A DNA stretch of 64,000 nucleotides from JBMOKT01 sp049323895. Lineage in GTDB: Bacteria > Bacillota > Peptococcia > Peptococcales > BICA1-8. Each line of letters starts with the position of its first letter. Position 1 is the first letter of the stretch. The stretch covers positions 1 through 64,000 of the forward strand of contig JBMOKT010000025.1 of the NCBI GenBank assembly GCA_049323895.1, read 5' to 3'. This document shows positions 27,027 through 35,774 of the stretch, one piece after another. Position numbers and translations under genes: made by a program. Under the pieces are notes generated by a model. It did no database searches. It saw only the letters and a list, made by a program, of their open reading frames with translations, and was not told the DNA's origin.

Positions 27027-28226
27027 ATGAACAAAACACCTAACGCCAACCGAAAACATATCGCAATATACGGCAAGACCAACTCGGGAAAGTCCTCCCT
27101 CCTCAACGCTATAGTAGGACAGGAAATATCCATTGTATCCCATATAAAGGGTACAACAACAGACCCTGTGACAAAGGCTATGGAGCTGATTCCCTTCGGT
27201 CCTGTTGTTTTCATAGACACAGCCGGCCTTGATGATAAGGGTGAGCTTGGAAGCTTGAGGGTAAAAAAAAGTCTGAAGGTGCTGCAAAGGACAGACTTTG
27301 CAATATATATCCTAGATATAAAGGATAGAGATTTGAAGTCATATCAAGAGGCATTGAAGATATTTAAAAAATATAATATCCCTTACATGACTGTTATTAA
27401 TAAAATAGATACCAGCTCCAAAGAAGAACTGGAAGAGGCAAAGATGATCTATAAAGATGCTGTTTTTGTTTCAGCTCTAAAAGAGGAGAATATCCTTTTC
27501 CTAAAGGATGAACTTATCAAAAGGCTGCATGAGGATGAGGTTGACCCTCCGATAATTGGGGATATAATCCCCTATAACGGAAAGGTTGTTATGGTTGTGC
27601 CAGTGGATTCCGAAGCTCCAAAGGGAAGATTAATCCTTCCCCAAGTTCAACTGATAAGAGACTGTCTTGATCATGGCATAAAGAGTTATGTAGTTCGGGA
27701 TACTGAGCTTGAAGGAGCACTTCAGGACCTGCAAGATATTGACCTTGTTGTAACCGACTCCCAGGTCTTTAAAAAGGTAAATGAAATTGTCCCGGAGCAT
27801 ATTAAACTTACGAGCTTTTCGATACTTTTTGCAAGATATAAAGGCGATATCGAAGCCTTTATTCAGGGTGTAAAAAAGGTTGAGGAACTTAATGAAAATT
27901 CAATAATATTAATATCCGAGAGCTGTACCCATAACCACTCCCATGAGGATATTGGGAGAATTAAGATACCAACCCTTTTAAATAACCATGTAGGTAAAAA
28001 ACTCAATTATGAATTTAAAATGGGACACGACTTTCCGGAAGATATTGAGGCCTATGACCTTGTGATCCACTGCGGCTCCTGTATGCTCAATAGAAAAACA
28101 ATGCAGACAAGGGTGGATATGTGCTTGGAAAAGGGTACAGCAATAACTAATTATGGTGTGATGCTTGCATATCTTAATGGAATACTTGACAGGTGTATTC
28201 CCGCAATTTCCTCCCCTGGGCTATAG
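27027..28226 (+). CDS. hydF: [FeFe]-hydrogenase maturase HydF (GTPase)
   Basis: A 399-residue GTPase scaffold. The G domain has GKTNSGKSSLLNA, DTAGLDD and NKID. The C-terminal cluster domain has ESCTHNHSHED and HCGSCMLNR, giving the C-x-H and C-x2-C ligands of the [4Fe-4S] cluster. HydF holds the two-iron precursor and transfers it to apo-hydrogenase. It lies ten bases after hydG with a GGAGG site. It is the last gene of this plus-strand operon; I see no clear hairpin terminator after it. Confidence 0.95.
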   Translation: MNKTPNANRKHIAIYGKTNSGKSSLLNAIVGQEISIVSHIKGTTTDPVTKAMELIPFGPVVFIDTAGLDDKGELGSLRVKKSLKVLQRTDFAIYILDIKDRDLKSYQEALKIFKKYNIPYMTVINKIDTSSKEELEEAKMIYKDAVFVSALKEENILFLKDELIKRLHEDEVDPPIIGDIIPYNGKVVMVVPVDSEAPKGRLILPQVQLIRDCLDHGIKSYVVRDTELEGALQDLQDIDLVVTDSQVFKKVNEIVPEHIKLTSFSILFARYKGDIEAFIQGVKKVEELNENSIILISESCTHNHSHEDIGRIKIPTLLNNHVGKKLNYEFKMGHDFPEDIEAYDLVIHCGSCMLNRKTMQTRVDMCLEKGTAITNYGVMLAYLNGILDRCIPAISSPGL

Positions 28227-28337
28227 ATAGCTACTAGTATCTTTTGTGAAATATGTGCTCTTGGTTTTGAAGCAATTCCTGAAATCCTTGCCACCTGCCT
28301 TTGTGTTATTCACTCTATTCCTTTTACCTTTTAAACA

Positions 28338-28826
28338 TTATTGTTTGGCTTTATTCTTAAGATACGCTTTGAGACCGCCATCTTCGATTATCTTAAGTAC
28401 ATGAGAGGGAATACCAACCCCTTGGTACTCCTCCTCTTTAGTAAGGTTTTCCACTTTTCCAGTTAACACATCAACTACCAGTTCATCCCCTTCATCGATG
28501 GAGGATGTTTCTAACTCTACCACCGGGAGTCCAATGTTAATAGCGTTTCTATAAAATATACGGGCAAAACTTTTAGCAACAATAGCCTTAACATTATTAG
28601 CTTTTAGCACCAAAGGAGCAGTTTCGCGGCTGGAACCGGAACCAAAATTTTCACCAACTACCAAAATGTCAAAAAACCGTACTTTAGTTGTAAAATCCTC
28701 GTCAATTCCCTCCATAGCATGTTCTGCCTGCTTTTCAATAGAAAACTGCAGATAGGCTCCGGGGGAAATAATATCGGTGTTGATATTGTCTCCATATTTC
28801 AGCGCTTTTCCACTTATCGTTTTCAT
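28338..28826 (-). CDS. Aconitase-superfamily hydro-lyase, small subunit (LeuD-like)
   Basis: A 162-residue swivelling-domain subunit of the 3-isopropylmalate dehydratase type. The conserved loop ENFGSGSSRETAPL and the later AKSFARIFYRNAINIGLP are visible. It pairs with the adjacent LeuC-like subunit. There are no leuA or leuB genes here, and the partners are a CoA-transferase and an HMG-CoA-lyase-like enzyme. The substrate is therefore probably a catabolic hydroxy acid such as citramalate, dimethylmalate or a 3-hydroxy-3-methyl dicarboxylate, rather than isopropylmalate. That choice is inference. It is the last gene of the sigma-54-driven operon. Confidence 0.85.
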   Translation of the reverse strand: MKTISGKALKYGDNINTDIISPGAYLQFSIEKQAEHAMEGIDEDFTTKVRFFDILVVGENFGSGSSRETAPLVLKANNVKAIVAKSFARIFYRNAINIGLPVVELETSSIDEGDELVVDVLTGKVENLTKEEEYQGVGIPSHVLKIIEDGGLKAYLKNKAKQ

Positions 28827-28836
28827 TTGACACCTC

Positions 28837-30093
28837 CTATAAAAAATTTCTGGGATCGGTAATCATACCGGCAATGGCAGACGCCGCAACAGTCATGGGG
28901 GATGCAAGGAAAACTTCTGCCTTTTTACTGCCCATGCGGCCGATAAAGTTTCTGTTTGAAGAAGAAATACACCTTTCACCATCACCTAAAACGCCATTGG
29001 TAAAACCGCCACAGGCCCCGCAGGCAGGAGCAGAGATAACACAACCTGCTTCTGCTAAAATATCAAGATAGCCCAGTTTATTTGCCTCCCGCCAAACTTT
29101 TTCTGAAGCAGGCACTATCAAGCAGCGCACTTTTTTGCTTACCTTTCTTCCCTTTAAAATCTTTGCAGCTGATGCGAAGTCTGTCAAACGGCCGCCTGTA
29201 CAACTGCCAATATAACACTGTTCAAGCACTTGACCTTCATAGTCGGTTACCGGATATACGTTATCCACCTCATGGGGCGCTGCAAGGCGCGGCGTCAACT
29301 TAGCCGCGTCAAATTCCAAGACTTCTCTATAAGTTGCATTGTCATCACTGATAAAATACTCACCGGCATTTTTACCAATAGAATCTAAAAAGTCCCGCAC
29401 TTTCTTATCAGGCTTTATTAAACCAGTCTTTGCTCCCATCTCTACAGCCATATTGGTAAAGACCAATCGTTCATCAATAGGTAAGTTGTTAATTAAAGAG
29501 CCGCCAAATTCCACGGCCATATAAGTAGCTCCGCCATGTCCAACCTTACCGATGGTTTCCAAGGCAGCGTCTTTCGCCATAACCCCATGGGGAAGTTCAC
29601 CAGTCCAGTTTACATGAATGCTTTCCGGGACCCGAAGCCAAATTTCACCGGTTAAGAGCACCCCCAGCATTTCTGTAGAACCAATACCGGTACCAAAAGC
29701 CCCTAGGGCGCCGGCAGTACAGGTATGAGAATCTGTGCCTACGACTAAATTCCCCGGGGTAATATGACCGCCATCTACTAAAAGCTGGTGACATGCTCCT
29801 TTAAACTGATAAAATTCACCGACATTATTTTCCCAGGCCCAATCCCGGGTTTTTTTTACCATATTTGCTTGTTCCACTGTAGCAGGCGGTGCTGAGTGGT
29901 CAGCAATTACCACTACCTTCTCAGGGTATTTAATTTTACCGCCCAATTCTTTAAAATCCTCAGCAAAAATTACCGGTCCCAAAAGGTCATGAATCATGGC
30001 AACATCAGGCTTACAAAAAACGATATCCCCTGCTTTAACAAAGCTTTTTCCGGAAGCTCTAGCGAGGATTTTTTCCGCTAATGTCATTTTCAT
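28837..30093 (-). CDS. Aconitase-superfamily hydro-lyase, large subunit (LeuC-like)
   Basis: A 418-residue catalytic subunit of the LeuC/DmdA/homoaconitase group. The three cysteines that hold the [4Fe-4S] cluster are seen in YIGSCTGGRL and APACGACGG. GTDSHTCTAGALGAFGTG is the usual substrate-loop region. The length (about 420) is that of the short archaeal-type LeuC and dimethylmalate dehydratase branch. Its ribosome site GAGGAGG lies inside the end of the VOC gene, which it overlaps by 35 bases. It should add or remove water on a branched dicarboxylate; the exact substrate is not shown. Confidence 0.87.
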   Translation of the reverse strand: MKMTLAEKILARASGKSFVKAGDIVFCKPDVAMIHDLLGPVIFAEDFKELGGKIKYPEKVVVIADHSAPPATVEQANMVKKTRDWAWENNVGEFYQFKGACHQLLVDGGHITPGNLVVGTDSHTCTAGALGAFGTGIGSTEMLGVLLTGEIWLRVPESIHVNWTGELPHGVMAKDAALETIGKVGHGGATYMAVEFGGSLINNLPIDERLVFTNMAVEMGAKTGLIKPDKKVRDFLDSIGKNAGEYFISDDNATYREVLEFDAAKLTPRLAAPHEVDNVYPVTDYEGQVLEQCYIGSCTGGRLTDFASAAKILKGRKVSKKVRCLIVPASEKVWREANKLGYLDILAEAGCVISAPACGACGGFTNGVLGDGERCISSSNRNFIGRMGSKKAEVFLASPMTVAASAIAGMITDPRNFL

Positions 30094-30499
30094 TCATATT
30101 CCTCCTCGTTCTCACAAATTGGGTAAACACCCCAAATAACCCTTCCCTTTTAAGCCAAGCCACGTCCCAATCAACACCGGGGATAGGTTTATTATGCATC
30201 GGTTCAGCCCCGGCAGCTCTTGCCATCTCAAGATGCTCTTCAATACTATCCACCTCAAAAGCGATGTGGAAAAAGCCCTCGCCATGCTCTTGTAAATAGT
30301 TATAGGCTCGGGTACCCTTTTCTACCGGCATAATTAGTTCAAAAAGAACATCCCCTACATTAAAAAAAGCAACTTCAATTCCCCGGGGCGGGAATGCCTG
30401 TCTCCCATAAACCTTAACCCCAAAAGCATTTTCATAGAAAACTGTTGCTTTATCCAAATCCCGAACCAAATAAGCGATATGATGTATTTTTTTAAACAT
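30059..30499 (-). CDS. VOC-family protein, methylmalonyl-CoA epimerase-like
   Basis: A 146-residue VOC protein starting MFKKIHHIAYLVRDLDKA, like methylmalonyl-CoA epimerases. Expected metal ligands are His7, Glu54 (VLFELIMP) and His78 (FFHIAFEVD). The fourth position, normally Glu, is Gln127 in GVFTQF. That change could alter metal binding or reaction type. The C-terminal tail of about 15 residues is extra and overlaps the leuC-like gene. In this operon it could epimerise or isomerise a CoA or free-acid intermediate; there is no methylmalonyl-CoA mutase nearby to support classic epimerase function. Confidence 0.75.
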   Translation of the reverse strand: MFKKIHHIAYLVRDLDKATVFYENAFGVKVYGRQAFPPRGIEVAFFNVGDVLFELIMPVEKGTRAYNYLQEHGEGFFHIAFEVDSIEEHLEMARAAGAEPMHNKPIPGVDWDVAWLKREGLFGVFTQFVRTRRNMNENDISGKNPR

Positions 30500-31664
30500 T
30501 TAATCTCTCCTTTCTGGGTAAATTCTGGATAGAAAGAACTAAAGAAAGAATAATAGTTAAACCCACCAATATTAATACAATTTCCTTACCAAAAAAAAGC
30601 GCGGCCGGCGGCAATAAAAGTGGTCCAAAGAAAGAACCCAAATCCCGTTCAAAGCGCCAGTACCCAAGTACACTTCCTGATAATCCTTCGGGGGCTAAAT
30701 CACCAGAGAATGCTTCGGCAGCAGGGGATAATATGCCAATTCCTGCACCCATTAAAAAAGAAGCAAAAGTCATAAAACCCTGCCAAAGAAAAAGTAAACC
30801 CAAAAGGGAAATCAGATTACCTGTAAGAATAATGTTCTTACGCCCCACCCTATCAGACATGATGCCGCCAAAAGGCTGAAAAAAAGCAAAGCTCAAAGTG
30901 AAAAAAGTTATATATAGACCGGCGTCTAAAGCGCTATCGGAAAAGAAAAGGGGCAGCATCACTACTACTATGCCATCCTCAATAATTTTTGCCAAAAATC
31001 CAACAAGACCAAGTGTTAAGAATTTAGCATCAGTCATAGAAAGTTTAACCACTGTCAGCCAATCTTTAGCAAGAACCAGGCTTTTTTTCACTTCCGTTTC
31101 CTTGGGCGTTTTCTTGTCAAGAAATTTAAATGAAATATAGGCACTGAAAAGACCAATACCTGCGAAAATTAACATCTCCGCTTGAAACCCAATCAAATTA
31201 TAAAGAAAAGTGGCAATCAGACCGGAAAAAGTAATTCCCACCCAGAAAAAACCTTTTTGAATACCAAAGACCGTACCTCTGCTTGATACATCAGTATAAT
31301 CAGAAAGAACAGTCATGGCAGCAGTTGTGGCCCAGGCAAGACCCATGCCGATTAAGGCCCGAGATAAAGCAATACCGAGACCACTTTCTAAAAATGCCAG
31401 AAGACCATATCCCAAAAGGGCATAAAGGAGCGTACCTACTACTAAGTTTGACCTACGGGAAAAACGGTCTGTAAAAAAACCTCCGGCAACATTCATTACT
31501 GCTCGAGGTAAACCAAAAAAGGAAATAAAAAGACCTACCGTGGCAGCGTCAATAGCTAAACTTTTTAAATGCCATGAAAGGACGGCCCGCTGGGCCCCGT
31601 ATCCTAAAATCGAAAGAAACGAGACCCAGTAAATCACCTCAACATTCCGATTGAACCGTTTCAT
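30492..31664 (-). CDS. MFS transporter
   Basis: A 390-residue major facilitator with about twelve membrane helices. The loop-2 region reads GGFFTDRFSRRSNLVVG, and the matching second-half motif is GGIMSDRVGRKNIIL. The protein has no long soluble parts. It begins directly after the CoA-transferase stop and overlaps the VOC gene, so it is firmly in the operon. It probably moves the substrate or a product of the pathway. A second uptake system (Na+/solute symporter) is in the same operon, so one of the two may export. Confidence 0.85.
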   Translation of the reverse strand: MKRFNRNVEVIYWVSFLSILGYGAQRAVLSWHLKSLAIDAATVGLFISFFGLPRAVMNVAGGFFTDRFSRRSNLVVGTLLYALLGYGLLAFLESGLGIALSRALIGMGLAWATTAAMTVLSDYTDVSSRGTVFGIQKGFFWVGITFSGLIATFLYNLIGFQAEMLIFAGIGLFSAYISFKFLDKKTPKETEVKKSLVLAKDWLTVVKLSMTDAKFLTLGLVGFLAKIIEDGIVVVMLPLFFSDSALDAGLYITFFTLSFAFFQPFGGIMSDRVGRKNIILTGNLISLLGLLFLWQGFMTFASFLMGAGIGILSPAAEAFSGDLAPEGLSGSVLGYWRFERDLGSFFGPLLLPPAALFFGKEIVLILVGLTIILSLVLSIQNLPRKERLNV

Positions 31665-32861
31665 CTAAATAATTCCTTTAACCTTAAAGTTGCTGTATTC
31701 CTCTTCAGTAAGGCCAGCAACTTTCAAATACACTTCTTCGTTATGCTCACCCAGTGCAGGGCCAACCCAATCTACAGAGCCTGGAGTTTCACTTAATTTA
31801 GGCACAATGCCCGGTTGCTTAATTTCACCCCAAACTTCATCAACTGCATCAAGGAGCATATCCCGCGCCTGATAATGGACGTCTTCTGAGATTTCTTTCA
31901 TAGAATAAATGGGACCGGCAGGAATAGAACTTTCGTTAAGCATTTTATCAAGCTCCGATAAAGTAAAGCCTTTGGTCCAGTCATTTATCATTTCATCAAG
32001 TTCATCCTGTACTTCACCCCGGGCAAGATGGGTGGCATACTTGGTATTATCCGCCATTTCCGGCTTGCCCATCAGTTTGCAAAGCCGGCGGAAGATATTA
32101 TCGTTATTCGCACCAATAATAATATACTTGCCATCTTTAGTATCATAGGCATTGGAAGGAGCGATTTTCGGCAATTTTGTACCGGTACGCTCCTTTATTG
32201 CTCCGGTTTTGTAAAATTCCGTGAGCTGCCCTTCCATTAATGCAAACACCGCTTCATAAAGAGCAACGTCAATATACTGCCCGCTGCCGCCGTTAATGTC
32301 GCGATGATAAACCGCCATCATGGCACCTAAAGCGCCGAAAAGACTGGCTAAAGAATCGCCGATAGAGATACCCACCCGGGTAGGCGGCCGGTCAGGGTAA
32401 CCGGTAAGATGACGCAAACCACCCATAGCTTCACCAATTGAGCCAAAACCTACTTTATCTTTATATGGCCCGTCTTGACCAAATCCGGAAATTCGCACCA
32501 TAATAAGGCCGGAATTAACTTTTTTTAGTTCTTCATAACCAAGACCCCAGTCTTCCATCCGTCCGGGTCGAAAGTTTTCAATTAAGATATCCGCTTCGCC
32601 AATAAGTCTTTTGGCCAATTCCTGGCCATCTTTCTCCCTTAAATTTAGGGTAATACATTTCTTATTTCTTGCTTGCGCAGTCCACCAAAGAGAGCGATTT
32701 TCTTTTACTGCCTCACCCCAAACTCTCAAAGGATCGCCTTCTTTGGGTGGTTCAATTTTTATCACCTCTGCACCAAAATCCGCCAGCATACGACCGCAAA
32801 ACGGCCCGGCAATCAATGTTCCCATTTCGATAACTCTTAGACCTTCTAAAGGTTTATTCAT
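31665..32861 (-). CDS. Class III CoA-transferase (CaiB/BaiF family)
   Basis: A 398-residue family III CoA-transferase. It opens LEGLRVIEMGTLIAGPFCGR, then ADFGAEVIKIEPP, with the catalytic aspartate in GSGQYIDVALYEAVF. These enzymes swap CoA between acids through a mixed anhydride. Adjacent to an HMG-CoA-lyase-family enzyme, it resembles the pair succinyl-CoA:(R)-citramalate CoA-transferase and (R)-citramalyl-CoA lyase known from Chloroflexus, which is the basis for the suggested pathway. Donor and acceptor are not shown by sequence. It lies 12 bases after the lyase gene. Confidence 0.88.
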   Translation of the reverse strand: MNKPLEGLRVIEMGTLIAGPFCGRMLADFGAEVIKIEPPKEGDPLRVWGEAVKENRSLWWTAQARNKKCITLNLREKDGQELAKRLIGEADILIENFRPGRMEDWGLGYEELKKVNSGLIMVRISGFGQDGPYKDKVGFGSIGEAMGGLRHLTGYPDRPPTRVGISIGDSLASLFGALGAMMAVYHRDINGGSGQYIDVALYEAVFALMEGQLTEFYKTGAIKERTGTKLPKIAPSNAYDTKDGKYIIIGANNDNIFRRLCKLMGKPEMADNTKYATHLARGEVQDELDEMINDWTKGFTLSELDKMLNESSIPAGPIYSMKEISEDVHYQARDMLLDAVDEVWGEIKQPGIVPKLSETPGSVDWVGPALGEHNEEVYLKVAGLTEEEYSNFKVKGII

Positions 32862-32873
32862 TTTATCACTCCT

Positions 32874-33788
32874 TTATGTACCTGAGGGATAAAGGTCCAT
32901 GGTTTTCCCTGCCTTAAGTATTTGTCCGGGAAGGCTTCTGCCAATTAATTTTTCAAGATATTTACCAAGAGCAATTAAACCGTCAAGGTCAATGCCGGTT
33001 TCTACACCCATTTCGTGAAGCATATGCACTACATCTTCTGTAGGGACATTTCCCGTAGCACCGGGGGCAAATGGGCAACCGCCAAGACCTCCGAGAGAAG
33101 CGTCAAAACTAGCTACTCCCGCCTGTAAACCTGCAACAATGTTTGCCAGACCCATATTTCTGGTATTGTGAAAATGAAGCGTCACCGGTAAATCAGAATG
33201 CTTTTTTACAAACTCTTTCATCATGCGGTAAACCTGGATAGGATTGGCCATCCCGGTAGTATCCGCAAAAGTAATGCCTGCGGCGCCAAGGGAAAGCACT
33301 TTTTCCGCCAGAGAAATAACTTTGCTTTCCACAACCCTGCCCTCAAAAGGACAGCCAAAACTAGTGGCCACAGTGACATTTACCGGGGTTGTGCCGGCCA
33401 AAGCAATGATTTCCTTGGCATTATTTAAAGAATCCATAACACTCATGTGTAAATTCTTCATATTATGGGTTTCAGAAGCACTAAATACAATATTTAGTTC
33501 GCCTGCCCCGGCAATAAGGGCTCTTTCCGCCCCTTTTAAATTAGGTACTAATGCAGAAAAAATTACTCCGCCGCTTCCCTTTACCGCTTCAATCACCTCT
33601 TGTGAATCCTGCATCTGGGGAACAGCCTTAGGACTCACAAAAGAAGTGGCTTCTATTTTTTTAAATCCTAATCGGGCAAGACCCTTCACAATAGAAATCT
33701 TTTCTTCGGTGGGAATAAATTCTTTTTCTAATTGGAAACCATCACGACAGCATACATCAATAACAGCTGCCTTTTTCGGAATATTCAC
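32874..33788 (-). CDS. HMG-CoA lyase-family CoA lyase
   Basis: A 304-residue TIM-barrel enzyme of the hydroxymethylglutaryl-CoA lyase family. The catalytic Arg-Asp pair is in DVCCRDGFQLE, the metal histidines are in TLHFHNTRNMG, and the cysteine loop is GGLGGCPFAPGATGN. The Asn after HxH replaces the Asp common in animal HMG-CoA lyase. Such enzymes split HMG-CoA to acetyl-CoA and acetoacetate or (R)-citramalyl-CoA to acetyl-CoA and pyruvate. The start is GTG with GGGGTGAT upstream. The neighbouring CoA-transferase and hydro-lyase make a three-step degradation route plausible. Confidence 0.85.
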   Translation of the reverse strand: MNIPKKAAVIDVCCRDGFQLEKEFIPTEEKISIVKGLARLGFKKIEATSFVSPKAVPQMQDSQEVIEAVKGSGGVIFSALVPNLKGAERALIAGAGELNIVFSASETHNMKNLHMSVMDSLNNAKEIIALAGTTPVNVTVATSFGCPFEGRVVESKVISLAEKVLSLGAAGITFADTTGMANPIQVYRMMKEFVKKHSDLPVTLHFHNTRNMGLANIVAGLQAGVASFDASLGGLGGCPFAPGATGNVPTEDVVHMLHEMGVETGIDLDGLIALGKYLEKLIGRSLPGQILKAGKTMDLYPSGT

Positions 33789-33812
33789 GCTATCACCCCA
33801 AATATATATGAC

Positions 33813-33832
33813 AGGGCAGGAAACCCTGCCCC
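33813..33832. other. Intercistronic hairpin
   Basis: GGGCAGG-AAA-CCCTGCCC forms a strong hairpin in the 52-base gap between the symporter and CoA-lyase genes. No T-tract follows on the minus strand, so it may be an RNA-processing or stability element, not a terminator. Confidence 0.5.
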
Positions 33833-33840
33833 CTAGTTAC

Positions 33841-35349
33841 TTAAAGTGCGGTAGCCTTTTGGTTCTCGATTTGTTCCTCAGCACTCATGCTGACCAAGTA
33901 ACTACCGATAACACAAATAGCTATGTTTAAGATCAAACCAATTACGCCGCCGTACCACCCGGCAATGGTTTTATGACCAGTCCAAGTCATAATACCTGCA
34001 AGACCACCACCAGAGAGCATACCAAAAAACACCGGCCACTTGGAAAGGCGGTCCCAGTAAAGACCAAGCATAAATGCAGGTGCAACTTGAATCAGGATTT
34101 CAAACTTCAGCACAAAAATCTCAAAGAGAGTTCCCGGGGGATTCCAGGCGATATAGATAAGAAAGGCAATAAGGATAACGCCTACTATCTTCCCAACTTT
34201 TATTTTCTTAGTGTCCGGTGCGCCGGGATTAATGTATCGTCCGTAAATATCCTGGGACACCATACTCTGTAAAGATAAAAGCACAGAGTCGGCAGTAGAT
34301 ACAACAGCAGCCACGATACCACCGAAAAGCAGAAGAATCATAAAGTAATAGAACCCGCCAAGACCTGCAACCTTATTGGCAAACATACCCACGATCTGCT
34401 CTGACCCCATCTTATCAAGACCCGGGAAAAGTTGGATGCCGATTATACCGATAACAAAAACAACACCGGTAGTAACAAGAGGCATCCACGCCATACGGGA
34501 AAGAGATTTTTTTAAAATACGTTCACTTTTAGCAGAATAAATCCGCTGGATGGCATGGGGATAAACAGCAGCACCAACTCCTACAAGAAGAAGCATACTA
34601 AACCATTGATTATTAACTTTCATAGACGGTACTGCAATTTTCTCTGGAGCATTAGTGGCAATATAACTTGCTACTTCGCCAAAATGGCCACCAGTTAGTA
34701 CAAAACCTCCGATAAGCATTACAGTAAGACCCACAAGAAGGGCAATACCCTGAATAATATCAGTAAAAGCAACAGCCTTCATGCCGCCCAACCATTCGTA
34801 AATAACCATGACAATTACAAAGAAAATTACAGCATACTGATAAGGAATGGTTCCGGCCGTAAGTCCCTGAACCCCTTGACCGATAGCTACAAGCTGCTCC
34901 AAAAGATAGTTTCCTAAACCCCAAAGCATAAAAAAGGTAGCCAGCAAAGATACGGCCTTAGAATTAAAGCGATGTTCCAACCAATCAGTTGGGGTGACAA
35001 AGTCATGTCGCTTGGCCAAAGCATAAAGTCGAGGTGCAAAAAGAAGATAACCGCCGATAATAATCATCATATAAGGTACGCTCATCCACCAAGCATAACC
35101 CATACGGTAACCAGTAGCAGCATAGCCAACAACGGTGTTACCGGAATACTGGGTAGCGTAGAGAGTGAAGAATAAAGCAACCAGGCTCAAATTCTTGCCC
35201 GCTAAATAATAACCGGACATGGATTCTTGGATACCGGTGCCCGATTTTTTATCAGAAAGATAAGACCACAAACCTACTCCAAGCATTAAGAGAGCATAAA
35301 CTAGGAGAATAGTAACACCACTCCAACCCGAAAAAGTAAGATCATTCAT
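33841..35349 (-). CDS. Sodium/solute symporter (SSS family)
   Basis: A 502-residue integral membrane protein with about thirteen helices. The early segment SGYYLAGKNLSLVALFFTLYA and the next block TQYSGNTVVGYAATGY match the Na+/solute symporter family (PanF and related monocarboxylate carriers). YEWLGGMKAVAFTDIIQG is the conserved family motif. It probably imports the organic acid that the operon degrades, together with sodium. It starts directly after the small membrane protein, a pairing also seen for other SSS carriers. Confidence 0.9.
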   Translation of the reverse strand: MNDLTFSGWSGVTILLVYALLMLGVGLWSYLSDKKSGTGIQESMSGYYLAGKNLSLVALFFTLYATQYSGNTVVGYAATGYRMGYAWWMSVPYMMIIIGGYLLFAPRLYALAKRHDFVTPTDWLEHRFNSKAVSLLATFFMLWGLGNYLLEQLVAIGQGVQGLTAGTIPYQYAVIFFVIVMVIYEWLGGMKAVAFTDIIQGIALLVGLTVMLIGGFVLTGGHFGEVASYIATNAPEKIAVPSMKVNNQWFSMLLLVGVGAAVYPHAIQRIYSAKSERILKKSLSRMAWMPLVTTGVVFVIGIIGIQLFPGLDKMGSEQIVGMFANKVAGLGGFYYFMILLLFGGIVAAVVSTADSVLLSLQSMVSQDIYGRYINPGAPDTKKIKVGKIVGVILIAFLIYIAWNPPGTLFEIFVLKFEILIQVAPAFMLGLYWDRLSKWPVFFGMLSGGGLAGIMTWTGHKTIAGWYGGVIGLILNIAICVIGSYLVSMSAEEQIENQKATAL

Positions 35350-35598
35350 TTACTGTACCTCCCCTTTTCGTCCTTCTTCTTCATCCTCGACAATGTTCCA
35401 TTCATGCTTACAGAGATAACTTAAATACCATGCCAATACGATGGTCATAATTACAGAAACAAAAGCCCAGAGAGGAAAGCCCAAAATAATAGGATTAACA
35501 GCACTTTCGGGAAAATACCAAGGTACTCCCAGTACCAGAATCACAATCATCACAATCCAGATCCAGAGTTTCTTGATAGGTTCTTTTACTTTTTTCAT
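35350..35598 (-). CDS. Small membrane protein, symporter partner (DUF3311/YhdT-like)
   Basis: An 82-residue protein with two hydrophobic helices (LWIWIVMIVILVLGVPWYF and a second at about 45-65) and an acidic, charged C-terminus. Small two-helix proteins of this kind (DUF3311/YhdT type) are commonly encoded just upstream of SSS symporters. The ATG at 35598 follows GGAGGTG; an upstream in-frame start at 35664 is not needed. It is the first gene of the operon and lies about 100 bases after the sigma-54 promoter. A role as symporter accessory subunit is inferred. Confidence 0.75.
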   Translation of the reverse strand: MKKVKEPIKKLWIWIVMIVILVLGVPWYFPESAVNPIILGFPLWAFVSVIMTIVLAWYLSYLCKHEWNIVEDEEEGRKGEVQ

Positions 35599-35699
35599 TA
35601 ACACACCTCCAAAAATTGTTATAGTTGGCTTACTAAATGTTCTTTTAAATAGACACCCCCCCATTAAAAATGTATATAATATTCACAATATAAGGAATA

Positions 35700-35718
35700 T
35701 TGCAAATATTATGCCCAA
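35700..35718 (-). promoter_or_regulatory. Sigma-54 (-24/-12) promoter
   Basis: The minus strand reads TTGGGCATAATATTTGCA, with GG at 35715-35714 and GC at 35703-35702 separated by exactly ten bases, as sigma-54 promoters require. It faces the catabolic operon beginning at 35598 and lies just downstream of a gene for a sigma-54 activator. Confidence 0.82.
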
Positions 35719-35730
35719 TATTTTTTGATG

Positions 35731-35754
35731 AAAAAAACCCTTAATTATAAGGGT
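35731..35754 (-). terminator. Intrinsic terminator of the sigma-54 activator gene
   Basis: On the minus strand ACCCTTA-TAAT-TAAGGGT is followed by seven T. It insulates the activator gene from the sigma-54 promoter downstream. Confidence 0.82.
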
Positions 35755-35774
35755 CTAAATAATTCAAAAATAAC

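Noticed and set aside
28338..30093. LeuC/LeuD as leucine biosynthesis genes
   Set aside because: No leuA or leuB nearby; the operon has a CoA-transferase, CoA lyase, transporters and a sigma-54 activator, which point to catabolism.
33244..33930. Plus-strand frame of 228 codons
   Set aside because: It lies antisense to the CoA-lyase gene and the symporter end; the composition is that of a shadow frame.
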